A DNA stretch of 64,000 nt from Solihabitans fulvus (lineage in GTDB: Bacteria > Actinomycetota > Actinomycetes > Mycobacteriales > Pseudonocardiaceae). The first letter of the stretch is position 1, and each line of letters starts with the position of its first letter. The translations under genes and the position numbers were made by a program. The stretch lies in assembly GCF_008386585.1 (NCBI RefSeq), contig NZ_VUOB01000026.1:1-64000 (forward strand), given 5' to 3'. Under the pieces are notes generated by a model. The model was not told where the DNA came from, ran no database searches, and saw only the letters and a list, made by a program, of their open reading frames with translations. Positions 8,425 to 17,802 of the stretch are shown piece by piece.

Positions 8425-8472
8425 TTTCGGCCCCGGAATACCGCGCTTCCTCGCGGTATTCCGGGGCCGAAA
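8425..8472. terminator. Bidirectional intrinsic terminator
   Basis: The arms 8425-8445 and 8452-8472 are perfect complements over 21 bp around a 6-nt loop. The hairpin lies between the convergent XRE gene (stop 8373) and the subtilase gene (stop 8490). The outer ends are TTT/AAA, so both transcripts end in a short U-run. It should terminate both genes. Confidence 0.88.
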
Positions 8473-8489
8473 CGATTCAGCGTCCCGGG

Positions 8490-11306
8490 TCAGCCGGCGA
8501 CATATCCGGTGAGGCGCAGCGAAACGGCGCGAATTGAACCGGTGTCACCGGCGGCCGCGTCGACCACCTTGATGGTCCAGTTTCCGTCGGCCGGTTGGCC
8601 GACCAATGCGCCGAGCGGCTTTGCCGGCCGCCATTTCCCGGTGAACGGCGCGAGCGACGAGGTGACCGACGAGAACGGCGTGCCGGCGCTGTCGTCGAAC
8701 ACCGCCTGGCACACGTTGTGGCCGCTCGACCCGTTGCGCTGGAACAGCACGGCGGTCTGCCCGGACGGCGAGGTCACCGTGCCGACCAGGTCACCGACCC
8801 AGGTGTGGTCGATGCCGACCGTGGTGGACTGCGCGGTCGTGCTGCACACGGTGCCGTCGACCGACACCGACACGCCCGACGCCCTGCCGAGGTTGCTGAC
8901 CGGCACCGTGACGGTGGCGCCGGTCGGGTCGTTGTCCGGGATCGCGACCGCCGCGCCCGCGTAGGCGAACGTCTTCACGTCCGTCGACGGCTTGCCGACC
9001 GGGAAGTCGAACGACCCGGTCTTGGGCGACAACGACCCGGCGAAGGACACCTTGGCGACCAGCTGCACCGGCGCGCCGAGTTCCTGGCTGGCCGGCACCG
9101 TGATGGTGAAGGTGTTCACGCCGGTCTGCCCCGGCTCGATGGTGCCGTAGCCCTTGGACCTCGGCGCGATGGTGACGCCGGGGGTCGGGCTGCTCAGCAC
9201 CACGCTGGTGGACACGGCGGTGCCGTCGCCGCCGTTGTGCACCGGCAGCGACACCGTCGCGGTGCTGCCGGGCAGCAGGTACGGGCTGCCGCTGTTGTCG
9301 GTCACGGTCGGCCGCTGCGGGAGCGCCAGCGGCTGCGGGCTCGCGCCGGTGTAGGCCAGCACGTCGGTCGCCAGCAGGACACCGGCCCCCGCGCGGCCGG
9401 GGTCGCCGAGCGGGATCGCGGTCTTGGTCAGCGCGTCGCGGACGTCGGCCGGGGACAGCCCCGGGTTGCCGGACAGCACCAGGCCCGCGATGGCCGCCGC
9501 GTGCGGCGCGGCCGCGGAGGTGCCGAAGAACGGGCTGAAGCCCGGCACGTTGCTCTGCGTGCCGTCGGCGGCGGTGAGGTCGGGCTTCTGGCGCACCTGG
9601 CCGCCGCTGGCGGAGACGTTGCCCGGGGTCAGCGGGGTGCCGTCGGCGTTGAAGAACACGCGCCTCGGGCCGTCGGAGGAGAACCGCTCCAGCTGGGTGT
9701 TCGCGCCGAAGCGGCCGGGGTATGGGCCGGTCGGGTTCGGCGGGTCGCCCGGTTCGAGCGAGAACGGCAGCGGGCCCGCCGCCGGGGCGGCGGCGACGCT
9801 GAACGCGTCCTTGGCCGCGGAGTGTCCGCGCGTGACGCCGGGGGTGGCGTACTTCTTGAGCCCGTCGGTGGAGTCGGCGAACCGGCCGCGCAGCACGTCG
9901 AGCGACAGGTAGCGGTTGTCGCCCTTGAACTTCACCACGGCCAGCCGGAGGCCGGCGTCGAAGGTGGTGTTCAGCCGCTCGTACGGGTCCTGGGTGCCGT
10001 CCTGGATGTTCTGGCTGAACGCGACGACGGTGCCGGCCGAGTTCAGCAGGTACAGGTCGTAGTCGTTGCCGGAGGCCCCGAGCGGGTCGGACCAGAACAG
10101 CGTGACGGGCTTGTTGGCCGACCCGGCCGAGAGTGGGTCGTAGATCTGCGTGCCCGCGCTGCCGGCGAAGTTGTGCGCGGTGCCGGCGAACTTGCCGACG
10201 CCCTTGCCGGAGTCGACGAAGTCGCCCTCCCAGTGGCCGGAGGTGCCTGCGCCGACGCTGCCCTCGTTGCCGGCCGAGGAGAAGTAGAGCGCGCCGGCGG
10301 CGGTGACGTCGTTGACCGCCTTGGCGATCAGGCCGTCCTGGAACGGGGACTCGTTGAAGTACAGGACGTCGTCGACGATGACGTCGCAGCGCGACTGGGT
10401 GCGCAGCGCGCGGATGTTGTCCGCGAAGCTGGCGTCGCCGTTGAACGCGGTGGCGAAGCCGAGGGAAGCGCCCGGCGCGAGGTCGTGCAGGATCTGGAGC
10501 ATCGCGGTGCCCTCGTCGCCGCTGCCCTCCTGGGTGGGCAGCACGTCGACGGCCGGCAGCACGCCGCCGCTCTGCATCGCGGCGAGCGAGTCGACGCCGT
10601 CGGACAGCGCGCACAGCTTCACGCCGACGCCGGTGACGTGGAAGTTCTGCCGCGCGTCGGCAGCCGCGTGCGCCTGGTCGCCCTCGCTGGTCAGCTTGGT
10701 GATCGCCTGCTTGGCCATGGCGGAGATCCTGGCGGCCTTGGCCTCCTTGGACTCCGGCTTGGCCGGTGGGGCCTTCGGGTCGGTCACGCGTTCGGTCCAG
10801 GCCTCGCTGGCGGTCTCGACACGGCGGACGTCGCCTCGGCCGGCGAGCTGTTCGACCGAGGCGAGCGGCACCTCGGCGCGCACGGTCCGGTTGGCCGGCG
10901 AGACGGCGCGGATCCCGCCGCCAGCCTTGCGGATCGCGCCGACGAGGTCGTCGGAGACCTTGTCCGCGCGGATGTCCACGAGCACGGTTCCCTTGTCCGA
11001 CACCGCGACGCCGGTGTGCAGGCCGGGCAGGGACGAGTTCAGCGCGCGGTCCGAGCGGGTCTTGCGCTCGACCGTCAGCACACTGTCCACTTTGGAGTCA
11101 GCTTTGGACTGGGACTGCTTGATCTTCTGTAACGCGGCGATCTGGCGTGCGGCGGTGTCCGAGAACTCGGCGCCGGAGCCCGCCTTCTTTGGCGGGTCGG
11201 CTGAGGCGGGAGTGGCCGCGCCGAGCGCGGCGAGCAGACAGGCGGCTCCGGCGGCGAGCAGCATCGTGGTGCGAGATGGTCGGTCCGACAAAGGCACAGC
11301 GGGCAC
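8490..11306 (-). CDS. Secreted S8-like (subtilase) protease with P-domain
   Basis: This 938-aa precursor has a signal peptide (about 1-36, ending ATPASA), a propeptide region to about 170, a subtilase-like catalytic domain (about 220-650), an Ig-like linker and a C-terminal proprotein-convertase P-domain (about 800-938, TSPSGQTAVLF...GNWTIKVVDAAAGDTGSI). The active-site candidates are Asp236 (ALSDGVDS), oxyanion Asn347 (SSAGNEG) and Ser597 (FFGTSAAAPHAA). Where subtilisins have HGT, this protein has DEGTAM, so Glu265 stands in the His position. The GTG start at 11306 follows GGAGG and opens directly into the signal peptide; the frame extends 16 codons upstream. It is probably exported and acts outside the cell. 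Its substrate is unknown. Confidence 0.88.
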   Translation of the reverse strand: MPAVPLSDRPSRTTMLLAAGAACLLAALGAATPASADPPKKAGSGAEFSDTAARQIAALQKIKQSQSKADSKVDSVLTVERKTRSDRALNSSLPGLHTGVAVSDKGTVLVDIRADKVSDDLVGAIRKAGGGIRAVSPANRTVRAEVPLASVEQLAGRGDVRRVETASEAWTERVTDPKAPPAKPESKEAKAARISAMAKQAITKLTSEGDQAHAAADARQNFHVTGVGVKLCALSDGVDSLAAMQSGGVLPAVDVLPTQEGSGDEGTAMLQILHDLAPGASLGFATAFNGDASFADNIRALRTQSRCDVIVDDVLYFNESPFQDGLIAKAVNDVTAAGALYFSSAGNEGSVGAGTSGHWEGDFVDSGKGVGKFAGTAHNFAGSAGTQIYDPLSAGSANKPVTLFWSDPLGASGNDYDLYLLNSAGTVVAFSQNIQDGTQDPYERLNTTFDAGLRLAVVKFKGDNRYLSLDVLRGRFADSTDGLKKYATPGVTRGHSAAKDAFSVAAAPAAGPLPFSLEPGDPPNPTGPYPGRFGANTQLERFSSDGPRRVFFNADGTPLTPGNVSASGGQVRQKPDLTAADGTQSNVPGFSPFFGTSAAAPHAAAIAGLVLSGNPGLSPADVRDALTKTAIPLGDPGRAGAGVLLATDVLAYTGASPQPLALPQRPTVTDNSGSPYLLPGSTATVSLPVHNGGDGTAVSTSVVLSSPTPGVTIAPRSKGYGTIEPGQTGVNTFTITVPASQELGAPVQLVAKVSFAGSLSPKTGSFDFPVGKPSTDVKTFAYAGAAVAIPDNDPTGATVTVPVSNLGRASGVSVSVDGTVCSTTAQSTTVGIDHTWVGDLVGTVTSPSGQTAVLFQRNGSSGHNVCQAVFDDSAGTPFSSVTSSLAPFTGKWRPAKPLGALVGQPADGNWTIKVVDAAAGDTGSIRAVSLRLTGYVAG

Positions 11307-11458
11307 AAGCGCCTCCAGCGAGATCCATGCGTGCCCCGACACACGCTCCGGCAAACCGGATCAATCCGGTCCTCGCGTTAACGTAGGGTGCTTGATCAGC
11401 AGCGCACAGCAGCCTTTCGGATGACACCCACACCAGTGGTGGCGCTACAGACTGTTAT

Positions 11459-13048
11459 TCAGAGGACGAATGCGTCCGTCCACAGCTGACCGGTTCGGCC
11501 GGACAGCGCATCAAGGAGCCCGGCCGCCTGGATGTCGGTGAGCGAGGCGACGAAGTCGACCACCGCGCGGCCCCTGGCCAGCGAGCGCAGCGCGTCGGGC
11601 CCGCTCGGTGCCTCACCGGTCGCGCCGACCAACGCAGCAGGCGCGAACGCGGCCAGCCACCGGTATTCCGACTCGGCCAGCTCGACCAGGTCGTGCAGCC
11701 GCCTCGGCAGCCGGTCCGCCTCCAGCCGATCGGTGAGCCACTGGTCCAGCGCCTCGACCAACGCGGTCAGCAGCCGGGCCTGGCCGCGCTGGTGCAGCGC
11801 AAGATCGGGCCGCAGCAACACGAACCTGCGGTGCACGAACTTCAGCACCTGCACCTCGTGCCACTGCTGGACGGCCAGCACGACATGCCCCGACCGGGTG
11901 GTCGGCTCCTCCAGGATGTCCACGCCGGCCACCAGCCGCCCGGTCCAGCGCGCCGAGAACCCGGCCACGGTCTGCTCGGCCTCCACCGACCCGTCGAACG
12001 GCACGGCCAGCAGGCCGTCCACCAGCTCCGCGCGGACCCTGGCCACGGCGGCGGCGAACGCGTCGTCGTCCACCGCCCAGGAGTCCTTGGCGTGCAGCCT
12101 GCGGCGCAGCGCCTCCAGCGAGCGCCCCGGCTTGCGGGCCTGCGCGGCCAGCTCAGCGGGGTCGAGTTCCGCGAACTCCAGCGCCCTGGCCTGCCAGGTG
12201 CCCAGCTCCGTCGCGACGGTGGCGTGCTGGAGGACGCCGACCCGGTGGAAGTCCTCCAGATCGTGGATGGCGTAGGCGATGTCGTCGGCGGTGTCCATCA
12301 CGGACGCCTCGACGGTCTGCTGCCAGCCGTCCACGCGACCGGCGAACGCGGCCCTCGCCTGGGTCAGATCGTCCAACTCCGTGACATAGGCGGAGAACTT
12401 CGCCGAGCCGGCGCCCGGCCACTCCGTCTGCTCGGCCGCCCCGCGCGGCGGCCTGGCCATCCCGCTCGGGTGCGGCTGCGGGTGCGACAGCCGGGTCCAC
12501 GGGTACTTGAGCATCGCGGCGCGCACCGCGACGGTGAGGTCGAGGCCGACGGCGGCTGGCCCGCGCACGTCCGTGGTCGTCACGATCCGGAACGACTGCG
12601 CGTTGCCCTCGAAGCCGTCCGGCAGGCCGAAGCGGTTCCGCGCGATCCGGTCGAGCACCTGCTCGCCGAGGTGCCCGAACGGCGGGTGCCCGAGGTCGTG
12701 CGCGAGCCCGGCGGCCTCGACCACGTCAGGGTCGCAGCCGCCGAGCTTGTCCAGCACACCGGTCAGCTCGGGGCGGGCGCGCAGCCGCTCGGCGATCGCC
12801 CTGGCCGCCTGCGCGACCTTCAGGCTGTGCGTCAAACGGTTGTGCAGCAACAGTCCCGAGCCGGTCGGGCTGACCACCTGGGTGACGCCGGCCAGCCTGG
12901 CGAAGAACGGCGAGCTGGCCACCCGGTCCCGGTCCACCCGGAACGGGCTGCCAGCCAGATCGCCAGGGGTCGACGCCCCGGCCGTTCCGCCGGAGCGCCG
13001 CACCGCCCGTGGATCAATCGGCCGCTCGTCCGTTCCGCCGCTGGTCAT
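11459..13048 (-). CDS. dgt: dGTPase-like HD-domain triphosphohydrolase
   Basis: This 529-aa protein has the HD-domain metal ligands of deoxynucleotide triphosphohydrolases: HNRLTHSLKVAQ, then AAGLAHDLGHPPFGHLGEQ, then a downstream D in MDTADDIAYAIHDLEDF. The sequence FEGNAQSFRIV is a hallmark of the Dgt subfamily. It hydrolyses dNTPs to deoxynucleoside and inorganic tripolyphosphate and so tunes cytoplasmic dNTP pools; some homologues restrict phage. The ATG at 13048 is chosen because the region before it lacks family similarity; no strong ribosome-binding site is seen. It stands alone, downstream of the propeller genes on the same strand. Substrate preference cannot be read from the sequence. 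Confidence 0.9.
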   Translation of the reverse strand: MTSGGTDERPIDPRAVRRSGGTAGASTPGDLAGSPFRVDRDRVASSPFFARLAGVTQVVSPTGSGLLLHNRLTHSLKVAQAARAIAERLRARPELTGVLDKLGGCDPDVVEAAGLAHDLGHPPFGHLGEQVLDRIARNRFGLPDGFEGNAQSFRIVTTTDVRGPAAVGLDLTVAVRAAMLKYPWTRLSHPQPHPSGMARPPRGAAEQTEWPGAGSAKFSAYVTELDDLTQARAAFAGRVDGWQQTVEASVMDTADDIAYAIHDLEDFHRVGVLQHATVATELGTWQARALEFAELDPAELAAQARKPGRSLEALRRRLHAKDSWAVDDDAFAAAVARVRAELVDGLLAVPFDGSVEAEQTVAGFSARWTGRLVAGVDILEEPTTRSGHVVLAVQQWHEVQVLKFVHRRFVLLRPDLALHQRGQARLLTALVEALDQWLTDRLEADRLPRRLHDLVELAESEYRWLAAFAPAALVGATGEAPSGPDALRSLARGRAVVDFVASLTDIQAAGLLDALSGRTGQLWTDAFVL

Positions 13049-13094
13049 GGCGAGACGGTAGCTGGCGCGGCCGACGATCACACGCCTACCCGGG

Positions 13095-14210
13095 CTACCT
13101 GTCCAGCGGGAGTGTCGAGAGGAACCCCGTGGCCGGCTGGAAGTCCGCGCCCGACGCGTACAGCGTGCCGCCGTCCGGGGCCTGCGCGAGGCCCCACACG
13201 TCCTCGATGAGCGGGTCGATGGTGTCGGTGATCGTCCCGCTCGCGAGGTCGAACACCAGCACGGTCGGGTTGCTCACCTCGTCGTCGACGACGTAGAGGC
13301 TGCCGCCGTCGGGGCTCGGCGTCGGGTAGCGCAGGTCGGCGAAGCCCGTCGCGAAGGTCAGGTTCGAGGTGATCGTGTCGGTGCCCGTGTCGATCACGTG
13401 GATCAGGCCGCTGTTGGTGACGATCGAGTACAGCGTGCGCCCGTCCGGGCTGAGCGCAATGCCGTCGCTGCCGTTCTCCCCGGCGGGTTGCGGGACCGTC
13501 CGCACCACGGTCGGCGGGGTCGCGGTCACGTCGAGGTGCGTCAGGCCGCCCGGGTTGCCGCTCACGTACGCGGTGCGCCCGTCCGGTTCGAAGGCGATGC
13601 CATGCACGTACGGGCTGGCGATCGGCACGGTGCCGATGGCCGCGCCGGTCGCGGCGGCGAGCACCACGACCCGGCCGTTGCCCTGCTGACGGAAGGCCGT
13701 CGGACCGTCCTGGCCGAGGTAGATCGCGGAGTCGTCCTGCGACAGCGCCACGGACCGGAGGCTGCCCTGATACCAGCCGGCCGGCCGTGGTTGATCGGGC
13801 GCCGGGTAGGTGGCGACGGCGGTGTTGGTCGCGGCGTCCAGCACGGTGACGGCCGCGCCGCCGAGGACGTAGACGCGGCGGCCGTCGTGGCTGACGACCA
13901 CCTCGGACACCCACTGGTTGCGCAGCGGCAGGGACACGGTGGTCACGACGGAGCGCGTCGCGGTGTCGACCACGGCGACCTGGGCCGTCTGGCCAGCCTG
14001 GTCGGAGCCGTTGATCGCGATGTACGCGCGGCTGCCGTCGCGGCCGAGCGCCATGCCGTAGGCATTGGGGCCAACGGAAACCGGGTTCGTCGCCGCCGCG
14101 TGCGGGCGGGCCGTTGACGCGGCGGCGGGGACGGCCGCCGTGGAGCCGAGGACGGCGAGCGCGGCGGCGAGTGCCGCGCCGAGGCCGCGAAACAGTGCTG
14201 ATCGGTGCAT
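13095..14210 (-). CDS. Secreted YVTN-type beta-propeller protein
   Basis: This 371-aa protein has a signal peptide (LFRGLGAALAAALAVLG...VPAAAS) followed by about seven propeller blades of the YVTN/lactonase-like type. Blade signatures repeat: DGSRAYIA, DGRRVYVLGG, DDSAIYLG, DGRTAYVSG, DGRTLYSIV, DGGSLYVVDD, DGGTLYASG. Such proteins are extracellular or cell-surface scaffolds or ligand binders; no catalytic residues are evident. The ATG at 14210 has GGGAAGGG upstream. The gene lies 19 bases after a paralogue of similar length on the same strand, so the two form an operon and probably arose by duplication. The function is unknown. Confidence 0.85.
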   Translation of the reverse strand: MHRSALFRGLGAALAAALAVLGSTAAVPAAASTARPHAAATNPVSVGPNAYGMALGRDGSRAYIAINGSDQAGQTAQVAVVDTATRSVVTTVSLPLRNQWVSEVVVSHDGRRVYVLGGAAVTVLDAATNTAVATYPAPDQPRPAGWYQGSLRSVALSQDDSAIYLGQDGPTAFRQQGNGRVVVLAAATGAAIGTVPIASPYVHGIAFEPDGRTAYVSGNPGGLTHLDVTATPPTVVRTVPQPAGENGSDGIALSPDGRTLYSIVTNSGLIHVIDTGTDTITSNLTFATGFADLRYPTPSPDGGSLYVVDDEVSNPTVLVFDLASGTITDTIDPLIEDVWGLAQAPDGGTLYASGADFQPATGFLSTLPLDR

Positions 14211-14229
14211 CGGAACCCTTCCCTCGGTG

Positions 14230-15381
14230 TCAGACACGGGCGACCTGGAGCGCGGCGGGCGGCAGCGGTTTGCCCTCCTCGGTGTAGGTGGGGCCGGCGA
14301 GGTAGAGGGTGTGGTCGCCGGGGCCGACCACGAGGGCGAGGTGGCTTTCCAGGTCGAAGCCGATCAGCGTGTCGCCGACGGTCGCGGTCGCGGTGTCGAT
14401 CACCACGACGGTCGGGTTCTCGTATGCGTCGGGCGCCGCGTTGGCGACGTAGAGCCGCCGGTCGTCATGGCTGAGCGCGAGGACGCCCTGGTAGCCCCGG
14501 CCCGGCACCGCGATGCTGGCCACGACCGCGTCCTTCGCGGTGTCGATCACGCGAACCGAACTCTGGTAGTCGCCGATGGCGTACAGCCTGGTTCCCGTCG
14601 AGTTCATCACCAGTTGGTGCACGCTTTCACTCGCCGCCATCGCGACGTCACCGACAAATCTCGGCGGGCTGACGCTCGCGTCGAAATGGTGAATGACCGT
14701 GCCGTTCAGCGCGCCGGCCTCCGCCGCGAGATAGAGGTCGCGGCCGTTCGGCGCGATGGTGAGCCAGTCGGGGATCCAGGTGCGCGCGCCGAACCGGTCG
14801 ACGATCGTGTTCGTCGCGGTGTCGATCACGTACACGGAACCAGGATCCGGCGAGCCGGGTGTGGTGACGTAGCCGATCTGGGAGACGTAGAGACGTCGGC
14901 CGTCGGGGCTCAGCGCCTCGTGCTCGATCGCGCCCGCGTTGCTGGTGCTCACCATCGTCGTTGGCGGGAGGATCACGGCGACCACGGCCGCCCGCGCGGT
15001 GTCGATGACGTTGACCTGTCCGGATGCGTTGGGCCCGCCCGGTTGGAGGGCGTAGAGCCTGCTGCCGTCCGGACTCAGCACGAGGTCCACAATGGACTGG
15101 TACTGCGCGCCGACCCGCAGCACCGCCGTGGTGCGGTTGGTCCCGGTGTCCACGACGCGCACGTTCTGCCTGGTGCCGTCGACCGTGTCGCGCTCGGCGA
15201 CGTAGAGGGTGCGGCCGTTCGGGCTCAGCACGGGTCCGCCCATTTGCAGGCCGGACTCGTCGCCCAACGTCACGGTCGCGAGAAGGTCCACCTCGCGGGT
15301 CGCCGCCGTCGCGTTCGGCGCGGCCAATGCCAACACCGCCGCCACGATTGTTGCGGACACAATTGCCGATAAGGGTCTCAT
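14230..15381 (-). CDS. Secreted YVTN-type beta-propeller protein, paralogue
   Basis: This 383-aa protein has a clear signal peptide (MRPLSAIVSATIVAAVLALA, cleavage near NATA-AT). The propeller repeats are visible as NGRTLYVAE, DGSRLYALQPGG, DGRRLYVSQ, NGRDLYLAAEAG, TGTRLYAIG and DDRRLYVANAAPDA, each followed by a VIDTAT-type strand. The family gives scaffold-type folds without a common reaction. The start is supported by GGGAAAGG upstream. It is the first gene of a two-gene operon with its downstream paralogue. It is divergent from the malyl-CoA-lyase-like genes, which share the 211-base intergenic region. Nothing in the sequence identifies a ligand. Confidence 0.85.
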   Translation of the reverse strand: MRPLSAIVSATIVAAVLALAAPNATAATREVDLLATVTLGDESGLQMGGPVLSPNGRTLYVAERDTVDGTRQNVRVVDTGTNRTTAVLRVGAQYQSIVDLVLSPDGSRLYALQPGGPNASGQVNVIDTARAAVVAVILPPTTMVSTSNAGAIEHEALSPDGRRLYVSQIGYVTTPGSPDPGSVYVIDTATNTIVDRFGARTWIPDWLTIAPNGRDLYLAAEAGALNGTVIHHFDASVSPPRFVGDVAMAASESVHQLVMNSTGTRLYAIGDYQSSVRVIDTAKDAVVASIAVPGRGYQGVLALSHDDRRLYVANAAPDAYENPTVVVIDTATATVGDTLIGFDLESHLALVVGPGDHTLYLAGPTYTEEGKPLPPAALQVARV

Positions 15382-15592
15382 CGCTGCCTTTCCCGCTCTG
15401 CCGGCGAATCCGCCGTGGATTTGCCAGCAGCCAACAAAACTCGGAAAGTCGGCGGGGCGACACCGCCTTCGGGGGCACAGTGGCTCTTGCTTCTGGCCGA
15501 GGTGCGCCGCGTCACAGGACGGACTGCGCGCGGGAGCGCGGCGGACACCCTAGGGTTACCGGCCAGTAGACCACCGCACGGATGGAGGCTCG

Positions 15593-16654
15593 ATGCGCTC
15601 GCCGAAGGACTTCTTCCGACCGCTCGCCGTAGGCGCCCCTGACCCGGTCCGGGAGATCCCCTTCCGGCCATCGCGGATGATCCACTTCTTCGACCCGAGC
15701 AACGCGAAGATGGCCGCCAAGGTCCCGGACATCGCCGGCAAGGTCGACGTCCTGCTCGGCAACCTCGAGGACGCCGTCCAGGCCGACCGCAAGGAGGCCG
15801 CGCGCGCCGGGCTGGTGGACATCGCGAAGGCGACGGACTTCGGCGACACGCAACTGTGGGTGCGCGTCAACAGCCTCGACTCGCCGTGGGGCCTCGACGA
15901 CCTCATGACCCTGGTGCGCGAGATCGGCGACAAGCTCGACGTGATCATGGTGCCCAAGGTCGAGGGCGCAGAGGACATCCACTACGTGGACCGGCTGCTC
16001 GCCCAGCTTGAGGCCAAGGCGGGGCTCCGGCGACCGCTGCTGGTGCACGCGATCCTGGAGACCGCGCGCGGCGTGGCCAACGTCGAGGAGATCGCCGGCG
16101 CGAGCCCGAGGATGCAGGGCCTCTCGCTCGGCCCCGCCGACCTGGCCGCCAGCAGGCGGATGAAGACCACCAGGGTCGGCGGCGGCCACCCCGGCTACCT
16201 GGTCCGCACCGACCCCGTCGGCGAGGACCTCAACGCCGGCCGGCAGACCTCGCAGCAGGACCTGTGGCACTACACCGTCGCCAGGATGGTGGACGCCTGC
16301 GCGGCCAACGGGATCCTGCCCTACTACGGGCCGTTCGGGGACATCCGGGACACCGTCGCGTGCGAGGACCAGTTCCGCAACGCGTTCCTGCTCGGCTGCG
16401 TCGGCGCGTGGAGCCTGCACCCCGTGCAGATCGAGATCGCCAGGCGGGTCTTCTCCCCCGAGCCAGCCGACGTGCGCTGGGCGCGCAAGGTCATCGCCGC
16501 GATGGGCGACGGCACCGGCGCCGTGATGATCGACGGCAAGATGCAGGACGACGCCACCGTGAAGCAGTGCAGGGTGGTGGCCGAACTGGCCGACGCGCTC
16601 GCCGCGCGCGACCCCGAGCTGGCCGCGGCCTACGCCGCCACGGACGAGGACTGA
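15593..16654 (+). CDS. HpcH/HpaI aldolase-citrate lyase family CoA-ester lyase (long form)
   Basis: This 353-aa protein is of the CitE/malyl-CoA lyase superfamily. It has the TIM-barrel motifs [14 protein letters not shown] (metal-binding Asp), [47 protein letters not shown] and a C-terminal [15 protein letters not shown] that corresponds to the LIHPxQI motif. It would cleave or form a C-C bond in a malyl-CoA, methylmalyl-CoA or citramalyl-CoA type ester with Mg2+ in the cytoplasm. GGAGG precedes the ATG. A shorter homologue starts three bases after its stop, so the two are cotranscribed. No other ethylmalonyl-CoA pathway gene is in the window, so the exact substrate is open. Confidence 0.85.
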   Translation: MRSPKDFFRPLAVGAPDPVREIPFRPSRMIHFFDPSNAKMAAKVPDIAGKVDVLLGNLEDAVQADRKEAARAGLVDIAKATDFGDTQLWVRVNSLDSPWGLDDLMTLVREIGDKLDVIMVPKVEGAEDIHYVDRLLAQLEAKAGLRRPLLVHAILETARGVANVEEIAGASPRMQGLSLGPADLAASRRMKTTRVGGGHPGYLVRTDPVGEDLNAGRQTSQQDLWHYTVARMVDACAANGILPYYGPFGDIRDTVACEDQFRNAFLLGCVGAWSLHPVQIEIARRVFSPEPADVRWARKVIAAMGDGTGAVMIDGKMQDDATVKQCRVVAELADALAARDPELAAAYAATDED

Positions 16655-16657
16655 CCG

Positions 16658-17539
16658 ATGACGATCGACACGACCCCGCGCCCGCGCCGCTCCGTGCTGT
16701 ACATGCCCGGTGCGAACGAGCGGGCGCTGGAGAAGGCGAAGACGCTGCCAGCCGACGCGCTGATCCTCGACCTCGAGGACGCCGTCGCGCCCGACGCGAA
16801 GGCCGCCGCCCGCGACCGGGTGTGCGCGGCGGCGACCTCCGGCGAGTACGGCTCGCGCGAGGTGACCATCCGCGTCAACGGCATCGGCACGCCGTGGCAC
16901 GCGGACGACCTGCGCGCCGCCGCCGAGGCTGGCCCGGCCGCGGTCGTGGTGCCAAAGGTCAACTCCGCCATGGAGGTGCACGCGATCGAGCGCGGCCTCG
17001 AGGCGGCCGGCGTGCCGGACCACACCGCGATCTGGGCCATGCTGGAGACGCCGGTCGCCATGCTGCACGCCGAGGAGATCGCCAGGGCAAGCGCGCGGCT
17101 GACGGTGCTGGTCATGGGCACCAACGACCTCGCCAAGGAACTGCACGCCGAGCACGTGCCAGGACGGGCTCCGCTGCTCACCGGGCTGTCGCTGTGCCTG
17201 CTGGCGGCGCGCGCGACCGGGCGGGTCATCCTGGACGGCGTCTACAACGACGTGCAGGACCTCGCCGGCTTCGAGGCGGAGTGCGCGCAGGGGCGGCAGT
17301 TCGGGTTCGACGGCAAGACGCTGATCCATCCCGGCCAACTGGAGCCGTGCAACCGGGTGTTCGCGCCGTCGGCCGAGGAGATCGAGCGGTCGCAGCGGAT
17401 CATCGAGGCGTTCGACGAGGCGCAGCGCGCCGGGCTCGGCGTCGCGACGGTCGACGGCCGGCTGATCGAGAGCCTGCACGTGGACAACGCGCGACGGGTG
17501 CTGGCTCTCGCCGAGGCGATCGGCGCACTCACCGCGTGA
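16658..17539 (+). CDS. CitE-like CoA-ester lyase / malyl-CoA thioesterase (short form)
   Basis: This 293-aa protein has the full CitE-like set: RRSVLYMPGANERALEKA at the N-terminus, ALILDLEDAVAPDAK for Mg2+ and substrate, TIRVNGIGTPWHADDL, VVVPKVNS, WAMLETPVAMLHAEEIA, and FGFDGKTLIHPGQLEPCN. The IHPxQ motif is characteristic of malyl-CoA/citramalyl-CoA lyases and the related (3S)-malyl-CoA thioesterase. In bacteria that carry both a long and a short form, the first usually acts as lyase and the second as thioesterase; the same division is plausible here. It starts three bases after the upstream gene's stop and ends at a strong hairpin shared with the convergent DUF397 gene. Confidence 0.85.
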   Translation: MTIDTTPRPRRSVLYMPGANERALEKAKTLPADALILDLEDAVAPDAKAAARDRVCAAATSGEYGSREVTIRVNGIGTPWHADDLRAAAEAGPAAVVVPKVNSAMEVHAIERGLEAAGVPDHTAIWAMLETPVAMLHAEEIARASARLTVLVMGTNDLAKELHAEHVPGRAPLLTGLSLCLLAARATGRVILDGVYNDVQDLAGFEAECAQGRQFGFDGKTLIHPGQLEPCNRVFAPSAEEIERSQRIIEAFDEAQRAGLGVATVDGRLIESLHVDNARRVLALAEAIGALTA

Positions 17540-17549
17540 TTCCCGCGCC

Positions 17550-17583
17550 GGTGTGGCGTTCGGGTGCGCCCGAACGCCACACC
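17550..17583. terminator. Bidirectional terminator hairpin
   Basis: The arms 17550-17564 and 17569-17583 form a perfect 15-bp stem (GGTGTGGCGTTCGGG) with a TGCG loop. It lies between the convergent CoA-ester lyase gene (stop 17539) and the DUF397 gene (stop 17596), so it can end both transcripts. Confidence 0.85.
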
Positions 17584-17595
17584 GACCGTGGTTCG

Positions 17596-17784
17596 TCAGA
17601 GTTGGTTCAGCTTCACCGCGCGCAGGAAGCTGGTCAGCGCGCCAGCGTCGAAACGCAGCACGGGACCATCGGGGTTCTTGCTGTCCCGCAACGCCATCGC
17701 GCCTGACAGCTGCGCCACCTCGACGCACTCGTTGTTCGGCTGACTGCGGCTGCTCTTCCGCCACTCGATCTTCGGATCAGTCAC
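17596..17784 (-). CDS. DUF397 domain protein
   Basis: This 62-aa protein has the DUF397 pattern: an N-terminal WRKSSRSQPNNECVEVA, followed by ALRDSKNPDGPVLRF and a C-terminal LTSFLRAVK. DUF397 genes nearly always follow an XRE regulator of the Scr1/DUF5753 type in actinomycetes. The pair behaves like a toxin-antitoxin-like or developmental regulatory couple (BldB/WhiJ-type systems in Streptomyces). Two GTG starts are possible; I prefer 17784 because GGAAGGGAA lies upstream, while the other (17802) is immediately adjacent to the regulator stop. It is convergent with the CoA-ester lyase operon. Confidence 0.88.
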   Translation of the reverse strand: MTDPKIEWRKSSRSQPNNECVEVAQLSGAMALRDSKNPDGPVLRFDAGALTSFLRAVKLNQL

Positions 17785-17802
17785 TGCCGGATTCCCTTCC
17801 AC

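Noticed and set aside
8595..11132. An 845-codon rightward frame opposite the subtilase gene
   Set aside because: The leftward frame has a signal peptide, catalytic motifs and a P-domain. The rightward one is a GC-driven shadow.
15593..17539. Assignment of the two CitE-like genes to the ethylmalonyl-CoA pathway
   Set aside because: The motifs fit several CoA-ester lyases, and no ccr, ecm or mcd gene is present nearby, so I kept the general name.
15512..17764. A 750-codon leftward frame opposite the two CoA-ester lyase genes
   Set aside because: It is antisense to two intact enzymes and has shadow-type composition.
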